The notes under the pieces: generated by a model
Seen by the model: the letters and a program-made list of their open reading frames with translations, nothing else
Databases searched by the model: none
What the model was told of the DNA's origin: nothing
Assembly: GCA_022559845.1 (NCBI GenBank)
Contig: CM040121.1
Span: 347,112,243 to 347,176,242, forward strand
Origin: Amorphophallus konjac
Taxonomy: Eukaryota > Streptophyta > Magnoliopsida > Alismatales > Araceae
Length of the DNA stretch: 64,000 nucleotides
Reading direction: 5' to 3'
Shown: in pieces, positions 33,757-44,929 of the stretch
How the letters are laid out: every line of letters starts with the position of its first letter
Position numbering within the stretch: position 1 is the first letter of the stretch
Program-made: the position numbers and the translations under genes

Positions 33757-36700
33757 TGTAGCGACCCGGATTCCGGATACCCGGTGCACCCGGTATAAAT
33801 ACCGAATACACGTGATACCACATGGGACCCGCGAGGCCTCCCAAGCGCGGGAAAGCGCCGAAGGGAAAAAGGATTGTGTGGAATACATTGAAGCCAGCAG
33901 ATATAACAGTAAGCAATTAAATTTCATTACAATGGATTGCTAAAGTAGCAGAAATAAAATTACCTTTTCATTAATATTCAAGTTTTCAATTATACACCAG
34001 AGTCTAGCCCAAGGAAAGACAACAAGTCTAGCACAGTACAGTACGACAGAAAGAAACGTACACAGAAGTCGGAAGAACCCGACGCAGGTACGGCTGGCAG
34101 CTACAACAGCAAACGCGCACTCCACCAGGACAGCAGAGGCAGACGGCGAAACCCACCTGAAAAGCAGCAGGGGTGAGTCTCAACAGAAACTCAGTAGGGG
34201 TCACGCGGATCCCCACTGGAAAACCGCACAAAGCGAAGGCAACGGAAGCAGCAACAAACGTAGCAAGACAGCAACGTAGCAAAGCAGGAAAGCTACACTA
34301 CAAAGCTGTAAAGGAACAGACGGGAAGTAGGAGTAGGGAACACGCAGGAGAGGGTGAGAACCCGCACCAAACAAGCGGCTACCGAACTAACCTCGGTATC
34401 CCAAACTACTCCAAACAAAGGCAACAGATGGATGACCCTAAACTCACACAGAAGGGTACACCAGTCTGTCAACCAGCCCCAAACAAAGGCGAAGGCGAAC
34501 GCCGACACCGGGAAACAGACAAAACACGACAGGGAACGTCGTGCACAAAGCCCCGCGCACGATCGGAACATCGCGCGGACGACAAACCACTGACCCCGAG
34601 TGCAGCCACGAACGGGCAACTCGCAAAGGTCACAGCGTACAGGAAACGCCGAAAGCTACGCGTCACGTGACGGAAGCACCCCCTTAAAAGCCAGCTGCGT
34701 CCACTGACGTCTGACGCCGCACCTCAAGTGTCTCACCTACAGTACTGCTGTAACAACAGCAGAGATGTAGACACCAGCTGAACCAAACAGTAACAGCAAA
34801 ACAAGTAACTAGTCAGGGTCACGCCCGTCGACGTAAGTCCTAACCCCTGACCACGTGTGCACACACTGGCTATAGTCTAAGCCAGGTCCTCTAGCTAGTA
34901 TTCTCCCTCGGCAGGACGCTACCGTTGACTAGGAGCCCGCGGAACTAACTAAAAACCGCTCACTGGGAAAAACCCTCCGCCATCCGCTAGCGGGTCGGCC
35001 CGCGGCCTTAGGCAACAACAAGTGGAGGCTTCACACGACACAGAAGCTCAAAACACAAGTGCCGAAGTACTAACGGGCAACCACGCCCCTCAACACGCAC
35101 TTCGAGGCACCAAGTGACAGTATCACCACTGCCGACAACTCAGGACAAGCACTAGACCTCCTACGTAACGATCCTGAGCCAAACGACTCAAAGGTAAGAT
35201 CGTCACAACAGCGGAACAAGCCGCCAATCGGTCTAATCCTAAGCCAAAGAAACCACGCTCCGCAGAAAACGACACACGGAGACCTGAGGGAGACATCAAG
35301 AACCCTCAGCACACCTGGACACGCAAACCGAGGTAGAACAATACCTCGAAGCATCCAGAAGCAGTGTCTTAGGCAGGACAGAACCGCTAAGACACGCGCA
35401 AACAAGGTCACATGTCAACCACTGGGTCAGACCAGGTTGACCGAAACCCAAACAAGCACATGCAAAGGTAGGATAAGGAACCCTACCACAAGCAAGAAGA
35501 CTCCTGGCTACCTTACAACGTAGTCTTAACCCTCATAGGACGTCAAGAGACATCCACGGGACAACGGGCAGACCACAAGGCCAAGCCAAGACACACAGAA
35601 TCATCGGGCGGAAAACCAAGGCACAAGGAAAGTAACGCACCAGCTCTAGACCGCTACAAGCAAGCGACGGTCTAGGTTAGGGCCGTTATTTCCCAAACGA
35701 CGGACGGACACCAGGCCGTCACTCACACCACCCTGATAACCTACAAACCACGCAAAAGCCAAGTAACGCACGGGACTAGGGGCGTTACAAGCAAACGACG
35801 CACAGGGCACCCACCGTCACATTCAACGGTGCAGCAAACCCAAACCAAAGCGAAGTAACGCGCTAAGCCAGGCGCGTCACTCACGAAACAGCGCGGCAGG
35901 GGAGGGCCGTCAGAACCAAACGACGCACGGGGGACCCATCCGTTACTCACAGACGGCATGGCCACCCTCAACCCAACACCACAGCAAACAACGGTCGGAG
36001 GCATGCGCGTTACTCACAAACGACGCACGGGGTCCCCACCGTCACACCCAACGGTGCAGTCAACCCAACCTCGACCAAAAGAGAATGTAACGGCCAGGGG
36101 CGGGCACGTCACACTCAAACAACGCATAGGGGCACGACCGCTAGAGGCACCGCCTCAACGAGTCAACGTCAGTCAACTGGCAAGTAACGGCCTGGGCAAG
36201 GCGCGCCACTTCCATCTAACGCACTGGGTCAAGCGCGTTAGACTAACCGACTCAACCCCAACATAAAACGACGAAGGCGAAGTAACGCACTAACCTAGGC
36301 GCGTTACAAGGAAGCGACGCGCCACTCTAGGGCCGTCACTCACCTAGAAGCCAAAGCGCTAAAACGATGCAGACCAAACGACGGTCAGTCGTAGGGCCGC
36401 TAAAGACAAGTAACGGTCGCTGGCATGACCGCTACTTCGGTTACGGCGGGAAAACATAGGAATGGCCGGATCGGCCCGTTCCACGCCCCATTCACGCCGA
36501 AACGCAGGGGAAACACACCGCAACACCGAATAACAACATTCAAGGGCCAAAATGCCCACATGCAACACCAAAAACGCTCGATCCGGGCGATTTAGACAAA
36601 TCCACCCTAAGTGGGTCACCGAGGTTCCCGGGCTTCTACCGGCCTCGAATGAACACCGAATCGCACGAAATCAACGTGGATGGGATTCTAACATCCCTGC

Positions 36701-37464
36701 GGTCATTTAGAAACTAACTGAACCGCAAACGGTCACCGTTTACCGGCCGACCCTAAAAACCACGAAAATCACGGTTTAGGCAAAACAAGCCCAAACACAC
36801 TCGTTTCCTAGCCGAACGCCGTGCAATGGCAGGGAAAACGAAGGTGAAGAAGCAAGGATCCGTCACCCTACCTCCACCGAAGAAACCGTGCCCCGAAGGG
36901 ACTAAACCACGCCGAAAACCACTCGCGAACCAATTTCACCGGCTTTGAATCCACCGTTCGGGATCGCGCCAGAATCGATCCGATCCTCGCCTCATCGCGC
37001 ACCAATCCAGCTCCACGTCCTCGCCAACTCACCCACGGTCGCTCCGTCTGCAGCCGGGGCCAAAGAGGGGGAGAAACGAGAGAGAACGGGAGAGAGAGAC
37101 GGTCGCGGCGAATGAGGAGGAAGAGAGAAAAGAAAAGAAAAAGGAAAAGAAATTAGGAAATTTTCCTAATTTCCGAAAATTCCGAAAATGCGCCGAAAAT
37201 ACACAAATTCAGAAAAATACACAAAAATAGTCGAAACGACCGGCTCGAAGAGTACATCGACGCTGTAGCATTCACGAGTTCGAGAATTGACAAATAAACT
37301 CACCGTAGGGTTCCGTAACTAGTACGTGAGAAAAACCCACACGGCTCGTCAAACTCAACTCGGAAGCCACAAAAGCGAACCGAAACTCAACGAAACCAAT
37401 CCGAAAGAGATCCGAAAGATCCATTAAAGATCCTACGAGGTCCAACGAGATCCAGGGCATTACA
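33757..37464 (-). repeat. Element F 5' LTR
   Basis: It runs TGTAGCGACCC...GGGCATTACA on the plus strand. In several blocks it is closer to the LTRs of E than to its own partner at 28049-31742. The inverted-repeat array spans 35632-36435. Confidence 0.92.
35632..36435. repeat. Array of 26-bp inverted repeats in the 5' LTR of F
   Basis: It has the same geometry and almost the same units as 29912-30714, with differences clustered at about 35885-35935. Confidence 0.88.
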
Positions 37465-37469
37465 TATTT

Positions 37470-37823
37470 GATGTTCAAATTCTCCTTTAACTCATCCCAC
37501 GTCGCACGTCTATTACCGAGTGTGGCTTCCACAGCTTCCCACCAAGCACGTGCATCGCGCTCCAGCTGAAAGGTCGCCAAAAGAACTTGGTCCTGGTCAC
37601 CACACTGCATAACTCTGAAGATACACTCCAACTCCTTCAGCCACTGCTCTGCCTCATCGGGGTCTGTCGTACCACCAAAACACGGGTGATTCAAGCCACG
37701 AAAGTTCCGGTGAAGATCGCCGGCTCCATGACGCGCGCCTCCTTGCACCACCTGCTGTAAGGCCTGGGTCAGGCCCTGAACCGTGCGTTGCATGTCTCGC
37801 CACTGCACGCGCTTCGCTACCAT
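37470..37823 (-). pseudogene. Element A gag N-terminus (cut off by element F)
   Basis: It starts at the ATG at 37823 (MVAKRVQWRDMQRTVQGL) and reads through the gag core with FGGTTDPDEAEQWL and QLERDARAWWE to NIK, where F is inserted. The matching continuation lies at 28043 and below. An apparent open frame continues into the F LTR as far as 37272, but that extension is not gag. This 118-codon piece has no internal stop. Confidence 0.88.
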
Positions 37824-38007
37824 CGTGAGAAATTCTTACAATGTAAAGAGAATTAATTAAGAACGTTCTACTGGATCTATTTTCTTAGAGTTGGTTAATT
37901 AACTTAACCCGAGTCTCTACCCCATCTCACTAGGTCGGATTTTAGACTTTACTAAAGTCACGGGTTCTATGACACTTCTAGAAACCTAGGGTCTAAAGAA
38001 AACCTAG

Positions 38008-38019
38008 GCTCTAATACCA
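38008..38019 (-). promoter_or_regulatory. Element A primer binding site, one base changed
   Basis: The minus strand reads TGGTATTAGAGC, one transition from the initiator tRNA-Met site. It lies seven bases from the LTR edge at 38027. The change is probably decay. Confidence 0.8.
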
Positions 38020-38026
38020 CAAAAAC

Positions 38027-38721
38027 TGTCACGACTCGACGCGAAAAATCAGAACGCAGTAGTTATATCATTCATGTCAATCAGAGCATTCATTGCCACA
38101 AGAGACCAAATATCAAAGGCCAATAAATACATTCAACCAACTACACTTTATTGACAACAAAGATGAAATTTGCTTATTATAACGACATCTTGTGGACTTT
38201 ACTAACTATTACACTAACTAAAGAAAATAAAATTACATAGATCCTGAGTCAACATGACTCGACATAACCAGACCAAAGACTCATAACACAACTAGAAGGC
38301 TCGCTCCATGTTTACTCGCTCCCGTCCCCATCGGTGTGTAAATCCTCATCCGTGCTACCTGAAAAGGATTGGAAAACTGGGTGAGCGAGAGCTCAGTAGG
38401 ATTTTATATCTCTATCATCAGGCATAGTTTAAGTGATTAATCATTTCATCATGTATGATAATGCGATAAAAGAATCAAACTAAACATATAAACACGCGGT
38501 AAATGACAAATAAGAGAAGGAAAAGATAGATGGTATTCAAGAATAAATGCAAGTATAACAAGAGTTCCAGAGGGTTGCGAGTAAAGTTTCCATGTGAATT
38601 TGGCCATGTTAATCACGCATGTCATGTCACACAAGAAATGTCAAGTAATTAAGTGAAGTGGAATGTCATAGATTATCACGCTAGTCATGCACTACGGTGC
38701 AATGCCACACTTTGTCATTAC
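38027..38721 (-). repeat. Element A 5' LTR, first part
   Basis: It begins TGTCACGACTCGACG and matches 11404-12105 closely. Element D interrupts it after ATTAC (38717-38721). Confidence 0.88.
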
Positions 38722-41196
38722 TGTAATATCCCGTAATTTATTATCAATTTTTAATTAATTTTTTATTGACGAAATTAAAAATTTTAGGAATTTATTTGAA
38801 TTTAGTTGAATTAATAAATAGAAAGAAATTGAAATAAACCTTTAATAATTTTAATAAAATTGAATTAAAATTAAAATGAAATGCAACCTAAATGAAAATG
38901 AGGGTTAGGTGAAATGAAACACAAATAAAATTTGGTTGGAATGAAAATGAAATGTAAAGGGTGAATTTGAAGTTTGAATTTTGAATTTAATATTATATTA
39001 TTTAATGAATAGTAAAAGTGAAATTTCATTAACCTTATTAAAATCCCCAAAAATGGTAATTTGGTAAAAGGCCATTCACTTAACAAATTTGTCTTCTGTG
39101 ATTAAGCCTAATACAATCATTAACCTGGTCAAATCAGAGATTTACGTTTGAATTTCGAATTTAATATTATATTATTAATGAATAGTGAAAGTGAAATTTT
39201 GTTAACCTTATTAAAATTCAAAAAAATAGTAATTAAATAGAAGGCAATTCGTTTAGCAATTTAGTCTTCCGTGATTAAACCTAATAAAATCATTAGACTA
39301 GTCAAATTAAAGGATTAATCAGAACTTAAAACCCACCAACCCCCAATAGTGAACGCAATAGTAACCCTCACATTCAAACCCTAAATTCGAGCTCATTTCT
39401 CAACTAGATGAGATGGGGTTAGAGGCAAATGAAAGGTATTAATGGATAGTTTAGTTTCTTCCAATCAATTTCGAATGAGATTAACCATAGAGGAAGCTCA
39501 TAAGCGAAGTTTAACTAGGTCAAATATTTCGGCGGCATTTCAAACACGCCTCTTGCAGCTCGAAATTCTCCCTTCCTGGAAGGATCTAGAAGGTGAGTAA
39601 ACTCTTAAATGAAAGCTTAGCTCGTCTTCTTTCATTTGGTAGCTGGCTCATTCGAAGAGGAGGTCTGACCGGAGAGGAATCAGCGAATTGGTGGAAGAGG
39701 TTTTCTTCCCGTCGTCTTCCTCTTTCCAAAGTTTAAATCGTCGATTAAGGTTAGTACCCTCAACCAAATTAGGCAAATAAGTAGTGGATTTTGATCCGCT
39801 CGATGAGATCTATCATCTGAGACCAAAATCCCCAATTTGCATAGGGTATTGAAGGAGATTTCGGGAGATCTTTGTGGTATTCTTCTTAGTTCGTGGGGTA
39901 TTCTTAGCTCGAGATTGATCGAGATTGATCTCTTCAATCAGGTAGGTTTTAACAGACCAAACCCTAATTTTTATATATCAATGAAATCCTCATCATGTTA
40001 CCTTTCAATTAACGAAGAAAGCTCTAATTGTTATTGACCCTGTTTAAAGAATTTAGGATTTAAACATGAGCATGTCTCGGTGTTGATTTAACGTCTTCAT
40101 TCTGATTAAGTCATGATTTCGAATCCTAAATCTTGAAATTCATGGCATGTATCTTATATGGTTGGAAAGCCCTTCCTGTCAGCTTTCCAATGATATAAAA
40201 AGCCCTAAAAGTTATCATGTATCTAAAGAGAATTTCGTATTTTTGTAACAGACTGTCCTAATTAGGGTTTCCATTGTTTCTGTCAATATAAATCACGATT
40301 ACTGGGTGTAAACCTGAAATTGATCCTACTGTTAGATAGTATTCATCATTAGCTTTTCATTGATAGCTTATTTGCTTAATTCCATCAAGGATTAAGGGAG
40401 TTATAGGCATTTTAGTCCAAGGGTTACACAAACCGAAAATGAAATTTCACCCTTTGTGCATGAGAAATATGATTAGCAAGTTAAAATTTGTATAAATACC
40501 TAAAATACATGAAAAACCCTGACCTTATATAACCAGCATAACCAGCATGTAAAAAGTTATTTTTCTGTGGATTAAGTATATTTTTAGTTATAGAAATCTA
40601 TTTCTCTCCATATAATTGGAAATAACTATATTACAAAAAAATATATGTTAGTATGACAAATTGTTTCAAATGTCTAAAAATTTATAAAAAAAATACTCTG
40701 ATATGATCAGCATGTGAAAGTTCATTTTCTGTGAAAAATAGATATTTTTATCTTATAGAATTCTACTTTTTTTCTCCATATAATTGAAAGTAAGCACATA
40801 TAAAATAAATGTTAGCGTGCTAAAATGTTTCAAATGCCTGAAAATTTATGAATAATATACTCTGATAGGATCAGCATGTAAATGTTAATTTTCTGTGGAA
40901 TATAGATATTTTCATCTTATAGAAATATATTTTTATTCACATATTAGGAAATAAATGCATATAAATTATATTAGCATGTTAAAAGTAATTGTTACAGCAT
41001 GATAAAATTCCTTACAATATGACAAAAATTCTTCCAACATCTTAGAATGATAACAGCAAGATATAAAGGAGTTTTAGTACCTTAAACTAATTTTTAGCGT
41101 ATCTCTTCTATGAAATACATGATAGAATATTGTAGAAAATTACTTCTGCATGATAAAAAAATCTTATTGTTATCAGGAAAAATGAGTAATCAGTAT
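38722..41196 (+). repeat. Element D 5' LTR, first part
   Basis: An AT-rich LTR segment nearly identical to 56723-59197 of the 3' LTR. It contains three diverged tandem units of about 165 bp at 40541-41033. Element E follows after AGTAT (41192-41196). Confidence 0.92.
40541..41033 (+). repeat. About 165-bp tandem units in the 5' LTR of D
   Basis: Units start at 40541, 40706 and 40870 with the word A(C/T)CAGCATGT, followed by TTTTCTGTG, a TAGATAT-like stretch and CCATATAATTG. The third unit is the most diverged. The same array starts at 58542 in the 3' LTR. Confidence 0.75.
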
Positions 41197-44100
41197 TGTA
41201 ATGCCCTGGACCTCGTTGGATCTCGTAGGATCTTTAATGGATCTTTCGGATCTGTTTCGGACTGGTTTCGTTGAGTTTCGGTTCGCTTTTGTGGCTTCCG
41301 AGTTGAGTTTGACGAGCCGTGTGGGTTTTTCTCACGTACTAGTTACGGAACCCTACGGTGAGTTTATTTGTCAATTCTCGAACTCGTGAATGCTACAGCG
41401 TCGATGTACTCTTCGAGCCGGTCGTTTCGACTATTTTTGTGTATTTTTCTGAATTTGTGTATTTTCGGCGCATTTTTGGAATTTTCGGAAATTAGGAAAA
41501 TTTCCTAATTTCTTTTCCTTTTTCTTTTCTTTTTCTCTTTCTTCCCTCATTCGGCCGCGACCGTTTCTCTCTCCCGTTCTCTCTCGTTTCTCCCCCTCTT
41601 TGGCCCCGGCTGCAGACGGAGGCGTAGGTGGGCGAGTTGGCGAGGACGTGGAGCTGGATTGGTGCGCGATGAGGCGAGGATCGGATCGATTCTGGCGCGA
41701 TCCCGAACGGTGGATTCAAAGCCGGTGAAATTGGTTCGCGAGTGGTTTTCGGCGTGGTTTAGTCCCTTCGGGGCACGGTTTCTTCGGTGGAGGTAGGGTG
41801 ACGGATCCTTGCTTCTTCACCTTCGTTTTCCCTGCCATTGCACGGCGTTCGGCTAGGAAACGAGTGTGTTTGGGCTTGTTTTGCCTAAACCGTGATTTTC
41901 GTGGTTTTTAGGGTCGGCCGGTAAACGGTGACCGTTTGCGGTTCAGTTAGTTTCTAAATGACCGCAGGGATGTTAGAATCCCATCCACGTTGATTTCGTG
42001 CGATTCGGTGTTCATTCGAGGCCGGTAGAAGCCCGGGAACCTCGGTGACCCACTTAGGGTGGATTTGTCTAAATCGCCCGGATCGAGCGTTTTTGGTGTT
42101 GCATGTGGGCATTTTGGCCCTTGAATGTTGTTATTCGGTGTTGCGGTGTGTTTCCCCTGCGTTTCGGCGTGAATGGGGCGTGGAACGGGCCGATCCGGCC
42201 ATTCCTATGTTTTCCCGCCGTAACCGAAGTAGCGGTCATGCCAGCGACCGTTACTTGTCTTTAGCGGCCCTACGACTGACCGTCGTTTGGTCTGCATCGT
42301 TTTAGCGCTTTGGCTTCTAGGTGAGTGACGGCCCTAGAGTGGCGCGTCGCTTCCTTGTAACGCGCCTAGGTTAGTGCGTTACTTCGCCTTCGTCGTTTTA
42401 TGTTGGGGTTGAGTCGGTTAGTCTAACGCGCTTGACCCAGTGCGTTAGATGGAAGTGGCGCGCCTTGCCCAGGCCGTTACTTGCCAGTTGACTGACGTTG
42501 ACTCGTTGAGGCGGTGCCTCTAGCGGTCGTGCCCCTATGCGTTGTTTGAGTGTGACGTGCCCGCCCCTGGCCGTTACATTCTCTTTTGGTCGAGGTTGGG
42601 TTGACTGCACCGTTGGGTGTGACGGTGGGGACCCCGTGCGTCGTTTGTGAGTAACGCGCATGCCTCCGACCGTTGTTTGCTGTGGTGTTGGGTTGAGGGT
42701 GGCCATGCCGTCTGTGAGTAACGGATGGGTCCCCCGTGCGTCGTTTGGTTCTGACGGCCCTCCCCTGCCGCGCTGTTTCGTGAGTGACGCGCCTGGCTTA
42801 GCGCGTTACTTCGCTTTGGTTTGGGTTTGCTGCACCGTTGAATGTGACGGTGGGTGCCCTGTGCGTCGTTTGCTTGTAACGCCCCTAGTCCCGTGCGTTA
42901 CTTGGCTTTTGCGTGGTTTGTAGGTTATCAGGGTGGTGTGAGTGACGGCCTGGTGTCCGTCCGTCGTTTGGGAAATAACGGCCCTAACCTAGACCGTCGC
43001 TTGCTTGTAGCGGTCTAGAGCTGGTGCGTTACTTTCCTTGTGCCTTGGTTTTCCGCCCGATGATTCTGTGTGTCTTGGCTTGGCCTTGTGGTCTGCCCGT
43101 TGTCCCGTGGATGTCTCTTGACGTCCTATGAGGGTTAAGACTACGTTGTAAGGTAGCCAGGAGTCTTCTTGCTTGTGGTAGGGTTCCTTATCCTACCTTT
43201 GCATGTGCTTGTTTGGGTTTCGGTCAACCTGGTCTGACCCAGTGGTTGACATGTGACCTTGTTTGCGCGTGTCTTAGCGGTCCTGTCCTGCCTAAGACAC
43301 TGCTTCTGGATGCTTCGAGGTATTGTTCTACCTCGGTTTGCGTGTCCAGGTGTGCTGAGGGTTCTTGATGTCTCCCTCCGGTCTCCGTGTGTCGTTTTCT
43401 GCGGAGCGTGGTTTCTTTGGCTTAGGATTAGACCGATTGGCGGCTTGTTCCGCTGTTGTGACGATCTTACCTTTGAGTCGTTTGGCTCAGGATCGTTACG
43501 TAGGAGGTCTAGTGCTTGTCCTGAGTTGTCGGCAGTGGTGATACTGTCACTTGGTGCCTCGAAGTGCGTGTTGAGGGGCGTGGTTGCCCGTTAGTACTTC
43601 GGCACTTGTGTTTTGAGCTTCTGTGTCGTGTGAAGCCTCCACTTGTTCTTGCCTAAGGCCGCGGGCCGACCCGCTAGCGGATGGCGGAGGGTTTTTCCCA
43701 GTGAGCGGTTTTTAGTTAGTTCCGCGGGCTCCTAGCCAACGGTAGCGTCCTGCCGAGGGAGAATACTAGCTAGAGGACCTGGCTTAGGCTATAGCCAGTG
43801 TGTGCACACGTGGTCAGGGGTTAGGACTTACGTCGACGGGCGTGACCCTGACTAGTTACTTGTTTTGCTGTTACTGTTTGGTTCAGCTGGTGTCTACATC
43901 TCTGCTGTTGTTACAGCAGTACTGTAGGTGAGACACTTGAGGTGCGGCGTCAGACGTCAGTGGACGCAGCTGGCTTTTAAGGGGGTGCTTCCGTCACGTG
44001 ACGCGTAGCTTTCGGCGTTTTCCTGTACGTTGTGACCTTTGCGAGTTGCCCGTTCGTGGCCGTGCTCGGGGTCAGTGTTTTGTTGTCCGCACGGTGTTCT

Positions 44101-44915
44101 GATCGTGCGTGGGGCTTTGTGCACGACGTTCCCTGTCGTGTTTTGTCTGTTTCCCGGTGTCGGCGTTCGCCTTCGCCTTTGTTTGGGGCTGGTTGACAGA
44201 CTGGTGTACCCTTCTGTGTGAGTTTAGGGTCATCCATCTGTTGCCTTTGTTTGGAGTAGTTTGGGATACCGAGGTTAGTTCGGTAGCCGCTTGTTTGGTG
44301 CGGGTTCTCACCCTCTCCTGCGTGTTCCCTACTCCTACTTCCCGTCTGTTCCTTTACAGCTTTGTAGTGTAGCTTTCCTGCTTTGCTACGTTGCTGTCCT
44401 TGCTACGTTTGTTGCTGCTTCCGTTGCCTTCGCTTTGTGCGGTTTTCCAGTGGGGATCCGCGTGACCCCTACTGAGTTTCTGTTGAGACTCACCCCTGCT
44501 GCTTTTCAGGTGGGTTTCGCCGTCTGCCTCTGCTGTTCCTGGCGGAGTGCTCGCTTGCTGTTGTAGCTGCCAGCTGTACCTGCGGTCGGGCTTCTTCCGA
44601 CTTCTGTGTACGTTTCTTCCTGTCGTACTGTACTGTGCTAGACTTGTTGTCTTTCCTTGGGCTAGACTCTGGTGTATAATTGAAAACTTGAATGTTTAAT
44701 AAAAGGGTAATTTTATTTCTGCTACTTTAGCAATCCAATCTAATGAAATTTAATTGCTTACTGTTATATCTGCTGGCTTCAATGTATTTCCCACACAATC
44801 CTTTTTCCCTTCGGCGCTTTCCCGCGCTTGGGAGGCCTCGCGGGTCCCATGTGGTATCACGTGTATTCGGTATTTATACCGGGTGCACCGGGTATCCGGA
44901 ATCCGGGTCGCTACA
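41197..44915 (+). repeat. Element E 5' LTR
   Basis: It runs TGTAATGCCC...GGGTCGCTACA. It carries the array of 26-bp inverted repeats at 42229-43032, a GC-rich body and a C-type block near 43660-43860. A CTACTGAG word at 44469 precedes a pyrimidine-rich TTTTCAGGTG at 44503-44512. Confidence 0.93.
42229..43032. repeat. Array of 26-bp inverted repeats in the 5' LTR of E
   Basis: It is the reverse-orientation match of the F arrays with the same half-sites and 14-bp middles; the end units are 42229-42254 and 43007-43032. Confidence 0.88.
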
Positions 44916-44917
44916 GG

Positions 44918-44929
44918 TGGTATCAGAGC
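44918..44929 (+). promoter_or_regulatory. Element E primer binding site
   Basis: TGGTATCAGAGC, an exact initiator tRNA-Met site, two bases after the LTR end. Confidence 0.93.

Larger units (their letters stand above)
28049..37464 (-). mobile_element. Element F: non-autonomous LTR element (LARD-like), in gag of A
   Basis: F has two LTRs of about 3.7 kb (28049-31742 and 33757-37464), a perfect PBS, a PPT with hairpin and an internal region of only about 2.0 kb without gag or pol. A perfect target duplication TATTT flanks it (28044-28048 and 37465-37469). Removing one copy restores the gag frame of A (NIK then YFSDRV). It belongs to the same family as element E, in opposite orientation. LTR blocks and the repeat array link it to C, the likely type of helper. 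Confidence 0.92.

Noticed and set aside
28572..36619. Many frames of 60-115 codons on both strands in F, repeated in E at 41492-50297
   Set aside because: GC-rich LTR sequence with few stops; repeated copies mirror LTR duplication and show no domain.
37272..37469. Extension of the element A gag frame past 37470
   Set aside because: The codons beyond NIK belong to the LTR of F, so the apparent fusion is an insertion artefact.
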